Of a stretch of 64,000 nucleotides of DNA, positions 34,168 through 41,251 are shown piece by piece. The translations under genes were made by a program, and so were the position numbers. Below the pieces are notes generated by a model. That model was not told where the DNA came from. It saw nothing but the letters and a program-made list of their open reading frames with translations, and did no database searches. Source of the stretch: Mycobacterium sp. shizuoka-1 (GTDB lineage Bacteria > Actinomycetota > Actinomycetes > Mycobacteriales > Mycobacteriaceae). Each line of letters starts with the position of its first letter. The stretch's first letter is position 1. The stretch covers positions 62,001 through 126,000 of the forward strand of contig NZ_BEWG01000115.1 of NCBI RefSeq assembly GCF_002723835.1, written 5' to 3'.

Positions 34168-35382
34168 ACGAAGATCGCGATGATTTCCGAACACGCAAGT
34201 CCGTTGGTGCACGACGGCTTGCCCGCCGAAACCCAGAGTGCCATGGTGGCCGGGTTGTCCGCGGCCCTGGCTCGGCTCGGCCACGAGGTCGTCGTCTACA
34301 CCCGACGGGATACCCCTGACGGGCCGGACCAGGTCACCGTTGCTCCCGGCTACACCGTGGTGCATGTGCCGGCCGGACCGGCTCGACAACTGAATGATGA
34401 CGAGTTACTGTGCTGCACAGGCGAATTCGCGGACTTCCTGGATTCTGCGTGGGAGATCGACCCGCCGGACGTGGCGCACGGGTACCTCTGGTTGTCAGGT
34501 CTGGCAACCCATCTCGCGGCGCGCGCCCATGACGTAGCCACAGTGCAGACCTTTCGCACGCTCGGAGCGGTCGAACACCGCCACGGCGTGCACGAGGCGA
34601 ACCTCGAGGTCCGGTTGAAACTGGAGACCCTGGTGGCCAGGCAGGCCTCCTGGGTCGTTGCGACGAGCACGGACGAACTCTCGGACCTGATCGCGCTGGG
34701 GCGATCCCGTTCCCGGAGTTCGGTGATTCCGTGCGGGGTCGACGTCGACGTGTTCTCCACCGAGGGTCCGATTGCCGAGCGAGGCGCCCGGCATCGCCTG
34801 CTTGCCGTCGGAAAAATACTGCCTCGCAACGGCTTCGACACGATGATCGAGGCGTTGCCCGCCATTCCGGACGCCGAGTATGTAATCGTCGGAGGCGTCA
34901 TGGACGGAAACTTCGGCGCGGATCCGGAGGTGCGGCGGCTGCGCGGGCTGGCCGACGATCTGGGAGTGTCGGACCGGGTGGTGTTCGTCGGCGCGGTCGC
35001 CCATACCGACATGCCGGCGATGCTGCGATCCGCCGACGTGGTGACCAGTACGCCCGCCTATGAGTCGTTTGGCCTGGTTTCGCTGGAGGCGATGGCCTGC
35101 GGGATACCGGTCGTCGCTTCGGCGGTCGGGGGCATGCTGGACACGGTCGTCGACGACGTCACCGGGCGCCTGGTGCCTCCGCATCGGCCCAGGGAGTGCG
35201 CCGAGGCGGTGACGGGGATTCTGCGCGACTCTTTTCGGCGGCGCAGCCTCGGGCTCGCCGGACGGGATCGGGCCTGCGCTCGCTATACCTGGGACCGCGT
35301 CGGCGCCGACACGAGCCGGATCTACGACCGGCTGGCCGCAACGCAAGACGAAAAACGGCATCTGGCAACCCAATCCGCTTAG
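34168..35382 (+). CDS. GT4-family glycosyltransferase (start codon uncertain)
   Basis: About 404 residues. The GT-B fold shows the donor-site E-x7-E motif in YESFGLVSLEAMACG. The N-terminal strand reads TKIAMISEHASPL, where related enzymes begin MKIAMISEHASPL; the codon at 34168 is ACG, not ATG. A strong GAGGAGAGG lies at 34151-34159, 8 nt before this ACG. The first ordinary start in frame is ATG 34180, which would drop the first beta-strand and put the ribosome site about 20 nt away. It probably transfers a hexose from a nucleotide sugar. It lies downstream of the SigF-controlled Rieske gene. Confidence 0.8.
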   Translation, partial: TKIAMISEHASPLVHDGLPAETQSAMVAGLSAALARLGHEVVVYTRRDTPDGPDQVTVAPGYTVVHVPAGPARQLNDDELLCCTGEFADFLDSAWEIDPPDVAHGYLWLSGLATHLAARAHDVATVQTFRTLGAVEHRHGVHEANLEVRLKLETLVARQASWVVATSTDELSDLIALGRSRSRSSVIPCGVDVDVFSTEGPIAERGARHRLLAVGKILPRNGFDTMIEALPAIPDAEYVIVGGVMDGNFGADPEVRRLRGLADDLGVSDRVVFVGAVAHTDMPAMLRSADVVTSTPAYESFGLVSLEAMACGIPVVASAVGGMLDTVVDDVTGRLVPPHRPRECAEAVTGILRDSFRRRSLGLAGRDRACARYTWDRVGADTSRIYDRLAATQDEKRHLATQSA

Positions 35383-35581
35383 ACCCCGCCTGGAAATGGC
35401 CGGCCGGATGTGGCGAGATTCACACATGGCGTCAATCCGGCGGAATCGCCAGATCTTTGATGCGCTGCAGCGTGTGTTCGTCGGTCAGCAACGCGCCATG
35501 CGTGTCGTAGTAGGAGAAACCCTTGCCGCGGCGAACCCGCCGCAGACCGGGGCCGTCGACCGAGCTGCGCCGCAGTCTCAC
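35380..35581 (-). pseudogene. N-terminal remnant of DNA topoisomerase IB
   Basis: From GTG 35581 the minus strand reads RLRRSSVDGPGLRRVRRGKG, then FSYYDTHGALLTDEHTLQRI and KDLAIPPD, the N-terminus of bacterial poxvirus-type topoisomerase IB. Then TGA stops (35432-35434). Reading on in the same frame gives R-H-V-stop-I-S-P-H-P-A-G-H-F-Q-A, matching the family's DVWICPxPNGHIQA with both Trp codons changed to TGA. Similarity ends at the glycosyltransferase gene; the catalytic domain is missing. Confidence 0.75.
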
Positions 35582-35611
35582 GGCGCACCGAACAAGTATT
35601 TGCGGCAAGCA

Positions 35612-35639
35612 GGTTTGGCGCGGGGCGCAGGGTGGGTAT
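35612..35639 (+). promoter_or_regulatory. SigF promoter of the rsbW-sigF operon
   Basis: GGTTT (35612-35616), 17 nt, GGGTAT (35634-35639): an exact SigF consensus match. The predicted start is near 35646, giving a leader of about 140 nt before rsbW. Autoregulation of the operon by SigF is known in M. tuberculosis. The promoter abuts the start of the topoisomerase remnant. Confidence 0.8.
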
Positions 35640-35787
35640 GAAGGGGCCACCATGACGACGACTTCCTGGGCCTTGCTGCGCGTGCGACCGGTGAGTTCAC
35701 GCGCATCGGATACCCGGCCGACCCGGTCTGCACACGACCGTGGTTAGCGTGTGGAGTAAGGTCGGGTCGACATTGCCAGGAGGCCAG

Positions 35788-36225
35788 ATGAATGATGCTG
35801 AAAGCCGAGGTAGCGCCGCACAACGGGGTGCCGGCGCTGTCGAATTGAGGGTTGCTGCCAGGTTGGAGAACCTTGCCGTTCTGCGCACCGTGGTCGGCGC
35901 GGTCGGCACGTTCCAAGACCTGGATTTCGACGCCGTCGCAGATTTGCGACTGGCCGTCGACGAGGCCTGCACCCGACTGATCCGCTCGGCGTCGCCGGAC
36001 GCGACGCTGGTGGTCATCGTCGATGCGCACGACGACGTCGTCGTCGTGGAGGCCTCCACCACCTGCGACACCTCCGACGTGGTCACGCCGGGCAGCTTCA
36101 GCTGGCACGTGTTGAGCTCGTTGACCGACGATGTGCAGACGTTCCACGACGGTCACGACTCCGGTGGCGACGGCCAGGTTTTCGGCATCACCCTGACCAC
36201 GAGGCGGGCGGTCTCCGGGCGGTGA
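35788..36225 (+). CDS. rsbW: Anti-sigma-F factor RsbW (UsfX), serine kinase-type ATPase fold
   Basis: 145 residues from ATG 35788, preceded by AGGAGG. A GHKL/HATPase_c protein: FDAVADLRLAVDEACTRLIR contains the N-box-like acidic motif, and the GSFSWHVLSSL/GQVFGITLT segments follow. It binds SigF and keeps it inactive until released by STAS-domain antagonists. The stop overlaps the sigF GTG (GTGA), so the two proteins are made in fixed ratio. The usfY gene found upstream in M. tuberculosis is not seen here. Confidence 0.92.
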   Translation: MNDAESRGSAAQRGAGAVELRVAARLENLAVLRTVVGAVGTFQDLDFDAVADLRLAVDEACTRLIRSASPDATLVVIVDAHDDVVVVEASTTCDTSDVVTPGSFSWHVLSSLTDDVQTFHDGHDSGGDGQVFGITLTTRRAVSGR

Positions 36226-37013
36226 CTTCCCGAGCCACGGACAGTTCGCCGCGACGGACGAACTCGGAGTATGCCGACGTCCCGGACATGTTCCGGGAGT
36301 TGGCGAAACTCGACCCCGACTCCCCGGAGCGCCAGCGGCACCGCGACCGCATCGTCGAGCGGTGTCTTCCGCTGGCCGACCACATCGCGCGGCGCTTCGA
36401 CGGTCGCGGTGAACCCCGCGACGACCTGGTGCAGGTGGCCCGCGTCGGCCTGGTGAACGCGGTCATCCGCTACGACGTCGAGACCGGCTCGGATTTCGTG
36501 TCGTTCGCGGTGCCGACGATCATGGGCGAAGTCCGCAGGCACTTCCGCGACAACAGCTGGTCGGTCAAGGTCCCGCGTCGGCTCAAAGAACTCCACCTGC
36601 GCCTAGGCGCGGCGACGTCGGAACTGTCCCAGCGGCTGGGGCGCGCGCCGACCGCCTCCGAGCTGGCCGAGGAACTCGGAATGGATCGTGAAGAGGTCGT
36701 CGAGGGCCTGGTGGCCGGCAGCTCGTACAACACGCTGTCGATCGACAGCGGTGGCGGCGGCAGCGACGAGGACGCTCCGGCGATCGTCGACACGCTCGGC
36801 GACGTGGACCTGAGCCTGGATCAGATCGAGAACCGCGAAGCGCTGCGCCCGCTGCTCGAATCACTGCCGGAACGCGAGCGCACCGTGCTGCTGCTGCGGT
36901 TCTTCGAGTCGCTCACCCAGACTCAGATCGCCGAGCGGGTGGGCATCTCCCAGATGCACGTCTCGCGCCTGCTGGCCAAGTCGCTAGCTCGGCTCCGCGA
37001 CCAACTGGAGTGA
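36222..37013 (+). CDS. sigF: RNA polymerase sigma factor SigF
   Basis: 263 residues from GTG 36222. Region 2 includes LVQVARVGLVNAVIRYD and FVSFAVPTIMGEVRRHFRD; region 3 LSQRLGRAPTASELAEELGM; region 4 ERERTVLLLRFFESLTQTQIA with helix-turn-helix VGISQMHVSRLLAKSL. This is the SigB/F/G stress-sporulation class. It directs polymerase to GTTT-N-GGGTAT promoters, three of which are seen within 5 kb. Its 3' end overlaps the convergent STAS gene by 30 bp. Confidence 0.97.
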   Translation: MTSRATDSSPRRTNSEYADVPDMFRELAKLDPDSPERQRHRDRIVERCLPLADHIARRFDGRGEPRDDLVQVARVGLVNAVIRYDVETGSDFVSFAVPTIMGEVRRHFRDNSWSVKVPRRLKELHLRLGAATSELSQRLGRAPTASELAEELGMDREEVVEGLVAGSSYNTLSIDSGGGGSDEDAPAIVDTLGDVDLSLDQIENREALRPLLESLPERERTVLLLRFFESLTQTQIAERVGISQMHVSRLLAKSLARLRDQLE

Positions 37014-37424
37014 CCGGCGCGGCTCGCCGTCGAGCAGCTCGCTCGCCTCGGCGATCGAGGCGGCGACGGGCAGCGTATGGTCCGGGTCGCACACCCGCAG
37101 CAGCCGGGATACGGCTTCGCCGGTCACCAGCGCCCATCGGGACGAGGCGTTGGCGCACCGGACGTTGATGGTGTGCAGGGCCGAGAAGCCCGCGGTGCCG
37201 AAGAATCTCAGTGCGCTGAGATCCAGGATCAAGCGCGAGCCGGCGACGGCGCATTCCTCGACATGGTCGGCGAAGGCGGCGGCATTGGACGCGTCCAGTT
37301 CACCCTGGACGGTGATGATCCCGACGGTGTCGTCGGACCAACGTGTGATGAAGCGTGCGGTGTGGCAATCACGAGAAAGCGACACAGCCGAACGCCTGGA
37401 CTGATCTGTACCTGTGACAGACAT
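36984..37424 (-). CDS. STAS-domain anti-anti-sigma-type protein (RsfA/RsfB-like)
   Basis: 146 residues. The STAS core runs GIITVQGELDASNAAAF to LILDLSALRFFGTAGFSALH. The loop that carries the phosphorylated Ser in SpoIIAA (DSSG) reads GTAG, so the usual site is Ala with a preceding Thr. Four cysteines (in RDCHT, EECAV, RCANA, RVCDP) are present, as in the redox-sensitive M. tuberculosis RsfA. It is convergent with and overlaps sigF, so a role in relieving RsbW is plausible but inferred. Confidence 0.85.
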   Translation of the reverse strand: MSVTGTDQSRRSAVSLSRDCHTARFITRWSDDTVGIITVQGELDASNAAAFADHVEECAVAGSRLILDLSALRFFGTAGFSALHTINVRCANASSRWALVTGEAVSRLLRVCDPDHTLPVAASIAEASELLDGEPRRSLQLVAEPS

Positions 37425-37655
37425 AGTGACTCCATCAGTGAACGACTATTCGTACTGTGGATCACGCCAAGTGGGGAGACCCGTAAAGTGCGGGAGCAAG
37501 CGCCTCGCACGTCATTGACTCTTTGACGTAGTTCCGGGCGGCTGTGAACTCAACCTGACCTGAACACTACGCCACCTGCGCGGCCCCGGCGCAACTGTTG
37601 CGGCGGTTCTCATCATCTTCAGAAGACTCGCGGCTGCGCCCGGCACACTGTGGGT

Positions 37656-38213
37656 ATGGCTACCCGCGACCACAGTGCCGGCGTGCTGCTGGCCGCGGGT
37701 GCTGGAACCCGCTACGGAATGCCCAAAGCCCTTGCCGCGCAAGGGCAGTGGTTGGCTTCGGCGGTGGCGGCGTTGTCCGGTGGTGGCTGCGACGACGTGG
37801 TGGTGGTGCTCGGCGCGGCGGTGGTCGACGTCCCGGCCCCGGCCCGCGCGGTGATCGCCGAGGACTGGCAACAGGGGATGAGTGCCTCACTGCGCACCGG
37901 TCTGGCGGCGGCCGGCGACGCCGATTACGTCGTCGTGCTCACCGTCGACACCCCCGACATCGGTGCCGCCGTGGTCGATCGGGTGCTGCGGGCGGCACGC
38001 TCCTCGCCGTCCGGGATCGCCCGGGCCGGCTACGCCGGCCGGCCGGGCCATCCGGTCGTCGTGGCCCGCCGGCATTGGCCGGCCCTGCTCGAGACCCTGC
38101 GCGGCGACGAGGGCGCCCGCCGTTTCCTGGCCGCCCGTCCCGACGTGGTGTCCGTCGATTGCGCCGACCTGGCCGGTGGGCGCGACATCGATACGCCTAC
38201 ACCGTCAGATTGA
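37656..38213 (+). CDS. MobA-like nucleotidyltransferase (MocA-type NTP transferase)
   Basis: 185 residues from ATG 37656. The N-terminal AGVLLAAGAGTRYGMPKAL is the nucleotide-binding signature of NTP_transf_3 proteins; LTVDTPDIG carries the metal Asp; GYAGRPGHPVVVARRHW matches the MocA/CoxC-type core. Relatives cytidylylate or guanylylate the molybdenum cofactor or act in xanthine/CO dehydrogenase maturation. No molybdoenzyme gene is nearby, so the substrate is uncertain. Confidence 0.8.
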   Translation: MATRDHSAGVLLAAGAGTRYGMPKALAAQGQWLASAVAALSGGGCDDVVVVLGAAVVDVPAPARAVIAEDWQQGMSASLRTGLAAAGDADYVVVLTVDTPDIGAAVVDRVLRAARSSPSGIARAGYAGRPGHPVVVARRHWPALLETLRGDEGARRFLAARPDVVSVDCADLAGGRDIDTPTPSD

Positions 38214-38523
38214 GCGCCGCCGCGGCGAAGCGACGCACCGCGGTGGCCGCCACGACAGCGGCGTCGTCGTGGCCCGGCCTGGCCCGCGTGGCCAACGTCG
38301 CCGCCGTCGGGTCGATGGTCACCTCCGCCAGCAGTTCCCCGGTCGTCGGCTCGCAGACCGCCCAGGAGTAGCCCGTCTCGGCTGCCCACTGCGCCGACCG
38401 GATGCTCACATACTCCGGATCGGTCTCACCGAGGTCGGCCAAGGCCGGGCGGTCGTCGATCCGGTCATCGGCCCGCAGGGCGCGCAGATACCAAGTGCCG
38501 GCGTTGATTTCGACCGGATCCAT
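38197..38523 (-). CDS. GNAT-like short protein, possibly truncated acetyltransferase
   Basis: 108 residues. The beginning, WYLRALRADDRIDDRPAL then GYSWAVCEPTTGELLAEVTID, matches the first half of RimJ/RimL-type N-acetyltransferases. The acetyl-CoA loop (Q/RxxGxG/A) is not visible, and the C-terminus stops after a helix AVVAATAVRRFAAAALNL. It may be a degenerate acetyltransferase or a small structural homologue. Its 3' end overlaps the convergent MobA-like gene by 17 bp, and its start is one base from the DUF1707 stop. Confidence 0.65.
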   Translation of the reverse strand: MDPVEINAGTWYLRALRADDRIDDRPALADLGETDPEYVSIRSAQWAAETGYSWAVCEPTTGELLAEVTIDPTAATLATRARPGHDDAAVVAATAVRRFAAAALNLTV

Positions 38524-38524
38524 G

Positions 38525-38884
38525 TCAGCGCCGGCCGTACAAGACGATGCCCAGTACCGGCAGCGCCAGCCAGGCCAGCCACCCGTGCGGCACCAGGATG
38601 GTGAAACCCAGTGCCACCAGCGGGACCAGCGCCATCACGATCGCTCGCCAATCCCGCGTGCGTTCGATGTCCCAGCCGGTGGCGTTCTGCGGAGGTTTGA
38701 CCGGCAGATCGGCGAACACCGGGTCGAGGTCGGCGCGGGTCACCGCGGCCGCGACGGCCGCGCTGCGCTCGGAGAACTCGTCGGGATTCAGCCGACCCTC
38801 GGCGAACTGCCTGCTGAGCAAATCCATCGCCCGCTCACGTTCGGCAGTGCCGATCCGCACGTCGTCACTCACGCCATCCATCAT
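38525..38884 (-). CDS. DUF1707 (SHOCT-like) membrane protein
   Basis: 119 residues. The N-terminal 55 residues are the DUF1707 domain: RIGTAERERAMDLLSRQFAE, GRLNPDEFSERSAA, VTRADLDPVFADLP. Two hydrophobic stretches follow (IVMALVPLVALGFTILVP and WLAWLALPVLGIVL) forming a probable membrane hairpin with the domain in the cytoplasm. The GTG at residue 5 (VSDDVR) is an alternative start. Function unknown. It is followed by the GNAT-like gene and lies downstream of accA3. Confidence 0.85.
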   Translation of the reverse strand: MMDGVSDDVRIGTAERERAMDLLSRQFAEGRLNPDEFSERSAAVAAAVTRADLDPVFADLPVKPPQNATGWDIERTRDWRAIVMALVPLVALGFTILVPHGWLAWLALPVLGIVLYGRR

Positions 38885-38923
38885 GGCCGATCGCGTGACG
38901 ATCGTGCGGCGGGCGCCGTCGGC

Positions 38924-40711
38924 TTACTTGATCTCCGCCAGCACCGTGCCCTGCGTGATGGCGGCACCGGCCTCGACAGCCAGCCCCGTGATGACACCGT
39001 CCTTGTGGGCGGTCACCGGGTTCTCCATCTTCATGGCCTCCAGCACCACCACGAGATCGCCGGTCGCCACGGTCTGACCCTCTTCGACGGCGACCTTGAC
39101 CACGGTGCCCTGCATCGGCGCCGTCACCGCGTCACCCGAGGCGGCGGCGCCGGCGTGGGCGCCGCGCTTGCGCGCCTTCGGCTTCTTGCGGATCGCGCCG
39201 GACTCGGCCGGGCCCGAACCATTGCCCAAGGCCAGGTCGCCGGGCAGCGACACCTCGACCCGGCGGCCACCGACCTCGACGACCACCTTCTGCCGCGGCT
39301 GAGACTCTTCTTCGTCGACGGGGCCACCACCGGTGAACGGCTCGATGGTGTTGTTCCACTCGGTCTCGATCCAGCGGGTGTGCACCGTGAAACCGTCGTC
39401 GTCACCGATGAAGGCCGGGTCGCTGACCACCGCGCGATGGAACGGGATGACGGTGGCCAGACCCTCGACGGTGAACTCGTCCAGAGCCCGCCGAGCCCGC
39501 TGCAGAGCTTCGGTGCGGGTGGCGCCCGTGACGATCAGCTTGGCCAGCATCGAGTCGAACTGCCCGCCGATCACCGAACCGCTCTCCACGCCGGAATCCA
39601 GCCGCACGCCGGGACCCGTCGGCGGTTCGAACTTGTTCACCGGCCCGGGCGCGGGCAGGAAGCCGCGGCCGGCGTCCTCGCCGTTGATGCGGAACTCGAT
39701 GGAATGCCCGCGCGGCGCGGGATCCTCGGTGATGTCCAGCTTCTCGCCGTTGGCGATGCGGAACTGCTCGCGAACCAGGTCGATGCCGGAGGTCTCCTCG
39801 GTGACCGGATGCTCCACCTGCAGGCGGGTGTTCACCTCGAGGAACGAGATCAGGCCGTCCTGGCCGACCAGGTACTCGACGGTGCCGGCGCCGTAGTAGT
39901 GCGCCTCCTTGCAGATCCGCTTGGCCGACTCGTGGATCTCCTTGCGCTGGGCGTCGGTCAGGAACGGCGCGGGGGCCTCCTCGACCAGCTTCTGGAAGCG
40001 GCGCTGCAGCGAGCAGTCACGGGTGCCCGCGACCACCACGTTGCCGTGCTGATCGGCGATCACCTGCGCCTCGACGTGGCGCGGCTTGTCCAGGTAGCGC
40101 TCGACGAAGCACTCGCCGCGGCCGAACGCGGCGACCGCCTCGCGGGTGGCCGACTCGAACAGCTCGGGGATCTCCTCGATGGTGCGGGCCACCTTCATGC
40201 CGCGTCCGCCGCCACCGAACGCTGCCTTGATCGCCACCGGCACGCCGTACTCCTTGGCGAAGGCCACCACCTCGTCGGCGTCCTTGACCGGGTCGGGGGT
40301 GCCGGGCACCAGCGGTGCCTGCGCGCGCGCGGCGATGTGGCGGGCGGTGACCTTGTCACCGAGGTCGCGAATGGACTGCGGGCTCGGCCCGATCCAGATC
40401 AGCCCGGCATCCAGAACGGCCTGCGCGAAGTCTGCGTTCTCACTCAGGAAGCCGTAGCCCGGGTGAATGGCGTTGGCGCCGGACTTGGCCGCGGCGTCGA
40501 GGATCTTGCCGAAGTCCAGATACGACTCCGCCGAGGTCTGCCCGCCCAGCGCGAACGCCTCGTCGGCGAGCCGCACGTGCGGAGCGTCGGCGTCAGGCTC
40601 GGCGTAGACCGCCACGCTGGCCAGTCCGGCATCCCTTGCCGCTCGGATCACCCGGACCGCGATTTCACCACGGTTGGCGACGAGGACTTTGGAGATGGTC
40701 TGACTGGGCAC
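38924..40711 (-). CDS. accA3: Acyl-CoA carboxylase alpha subunit AccA3 (biotin carboxylase + biotin carrier)
   Basis: 595 residues. The N-terminal biotin carboxylase begins KVLVANRGEIAVRVIRAARD, with the ATP-grasp glycine loop GGGGRGMKV and EVNTRLQVEHPVTE. The C-terminal biotinyl domain carries EAMKMENPV with the biotinylated Lys561. It carboxylates biotin for several AccD partners, including AccD5 (encoded nearby), giving methylmalonyl-CoA and malonyl-CoA for mycolic and multimethyl-branched lipids. Biotinylation would be by BirA, also in this window. A palindrome lies in its leader. Confidence 0.96.
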   Translation of the reverse strand: MPSQTISKVLVANRGEIAVRVIRAARDAGLASVAVYAEPDADAPHVRLADEAFALGGQTSAESYLDFGKILDAAAKSGANAIHPGYGFLSENADFAQAVLDAGLIWIGPSPQSIRDLGDKVTARHIAARAQAPLVPGTPDPVKDADEVVAFAKEYGVPVAIKAAFGGGGRGMKVARTIEEIPELFESATREAVAAFGRGECFVERYLDKPRHVEAQVIADQHGNVVVAGTRDCSLQRRFQKLVEEAPAPFLTDAQRKEIHESAKRICKEAHYYGAGTVEYLVGQDGLISFLEVNTRLQVEHPVTEETSGIDLVREQFRIANGEKLDITEDPAPRGHSIEFRINGEDAGRGFLPAPGPVNKFEPPTGPGVRLDSGVESGSVIGGQFDSMLAKLIVTGATRTEALQRARRALDEFTVEGLATVIPFHRAVVSDPAFIGDDDGFTVHTRWIETEWNNTIEPFTGGGPVDEEESQPRQKVVVEVGGRRVEVSLPGDLALGNGSGPAESGAIRKKPKARKRGAHAGAAASGDAVTAPMQGTVVKVAVEEGQTVATGDLVVVLEAMKMENPVTAHKDGVITGLAVEAGAAITQGTVLAEIK

Positions 40712-40736
40712 CGCGCCTCCTGCTTTGCGTGACTCT

Positions 40737-40748
40737 AAGAACGTTCTT
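40737..40748. promoter_or_regulatory. Perfect 12-bp palindrome in the accA3 upstream region
   Basis: AAGAACGTTCTT is a perfect palindrome about 26-37 bp upstream of the accA3 ATG, in an A/T-rich patch (TTTAAAAATA). Farther upstream, GGTTCG (40758-40763) and CGAACC (near 40793-40798) form a second, widely spaced inverted repeat. Either could be an operator for a lipid-related regulator. No regulator can be named. Confidence 0.4.
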
Positions 40749-40825
40749 TAAAAATAGGTTCGCACGGCAGTGTAAGCGCCGCTGCTTAGACACGAACCAG
40801 CTGGTACCCCTACTAATGAGTAAGT

Positions 40826-41251
40826 TCAGCTTCTTTCCCGTAGCCGGCGCTTGATCCGGGCCAGCATCGCCGACATTCCGCGCAGGCGAAGGGGACTGAT
40901 CAGCGCCGCCAGCCCCAGCTCCGAGTAGAAGTCGTCGGGCACGGCCAGAATGTCGTCCTTGGACTGCCCGTCCAGCCCGGCCGCCAGAATCGACGCGAAG
41001 CCGCGCGTGGTCGGCGCCTCGGCGGGCGCGCTGAAGAACAGCCGCACATGGTCGGTGTCGGAGGCGTCGACGTGCAGAAAAAGCGGCGACTGGCATTCCG
41101 GCACCGGTTCCATCGCCGCCTCTTCGAGATCGGCAGGCAGCGCGGGCAGCTCGTCGGCGAACTCCAGCAACAGCTTGAGCTTGTCCTGGCCGGCCACGTC
41201 GCCGAAGTCGGACACCACCTCCGCGAGTGGCGCGGGCATGGTCATGCTCAT
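40826..41251 (-). CDS. SufE-like sulfur acceptor protein
   Basis: 141 residues matching SufE: the active Cys53 lies in VPECQSPLFLHVD, and the fold continues with SDTDHVRLFFSAPAEAPTTRGF (in part) and LGLAALISPLRLRGMSAML. SufE accepts persulfide from a cysteine desulfurase for Fe-S assembly. Its ATG overlaps the sseA stop (ATGA), linking it to thiosulfate sulfurtransferase. M. tuberculosis Rv3284 is the likely counterpart (from memory). Confidence 0.9.
   Translation of the reverse strand: MSMTMPAPLAEVVSDFGDVAGQDKLKLLLEFADELPALPADLEEAAMEPVPECQSPLFLHVDASDTDHVRLFFSAPAEAPTTRGFASILAAGLDGQSKDDILAVPDDFYSELGLAALISPLRLRGMSAMLARIKRRLRERS

Noticed and set aside
35380..35581. TGA decoded as Trp or Sec in the topoisomerase fragment
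   Set aside because: All other genes here use TGA as stop and TGG as Trp, there is no catalytic domain left to decode, and no Sec hairpin is visible; decay is simpler.
35652..35747. Short plus-strand frame MTTTSWALLRV before rsbW
   Set aside because: Arg/Ser-rich, ends quickly and lies inside the predicted rsbW leader; there is no ribosome site good enough to support it.
37646..37660. SigF promoter for the MobA-like gene (GGGTAT overlapping its ATG)
   Set aside because: No GTTT-like -35 is found 15-17 bp upstream and the -10 would lie on the start codon itself.
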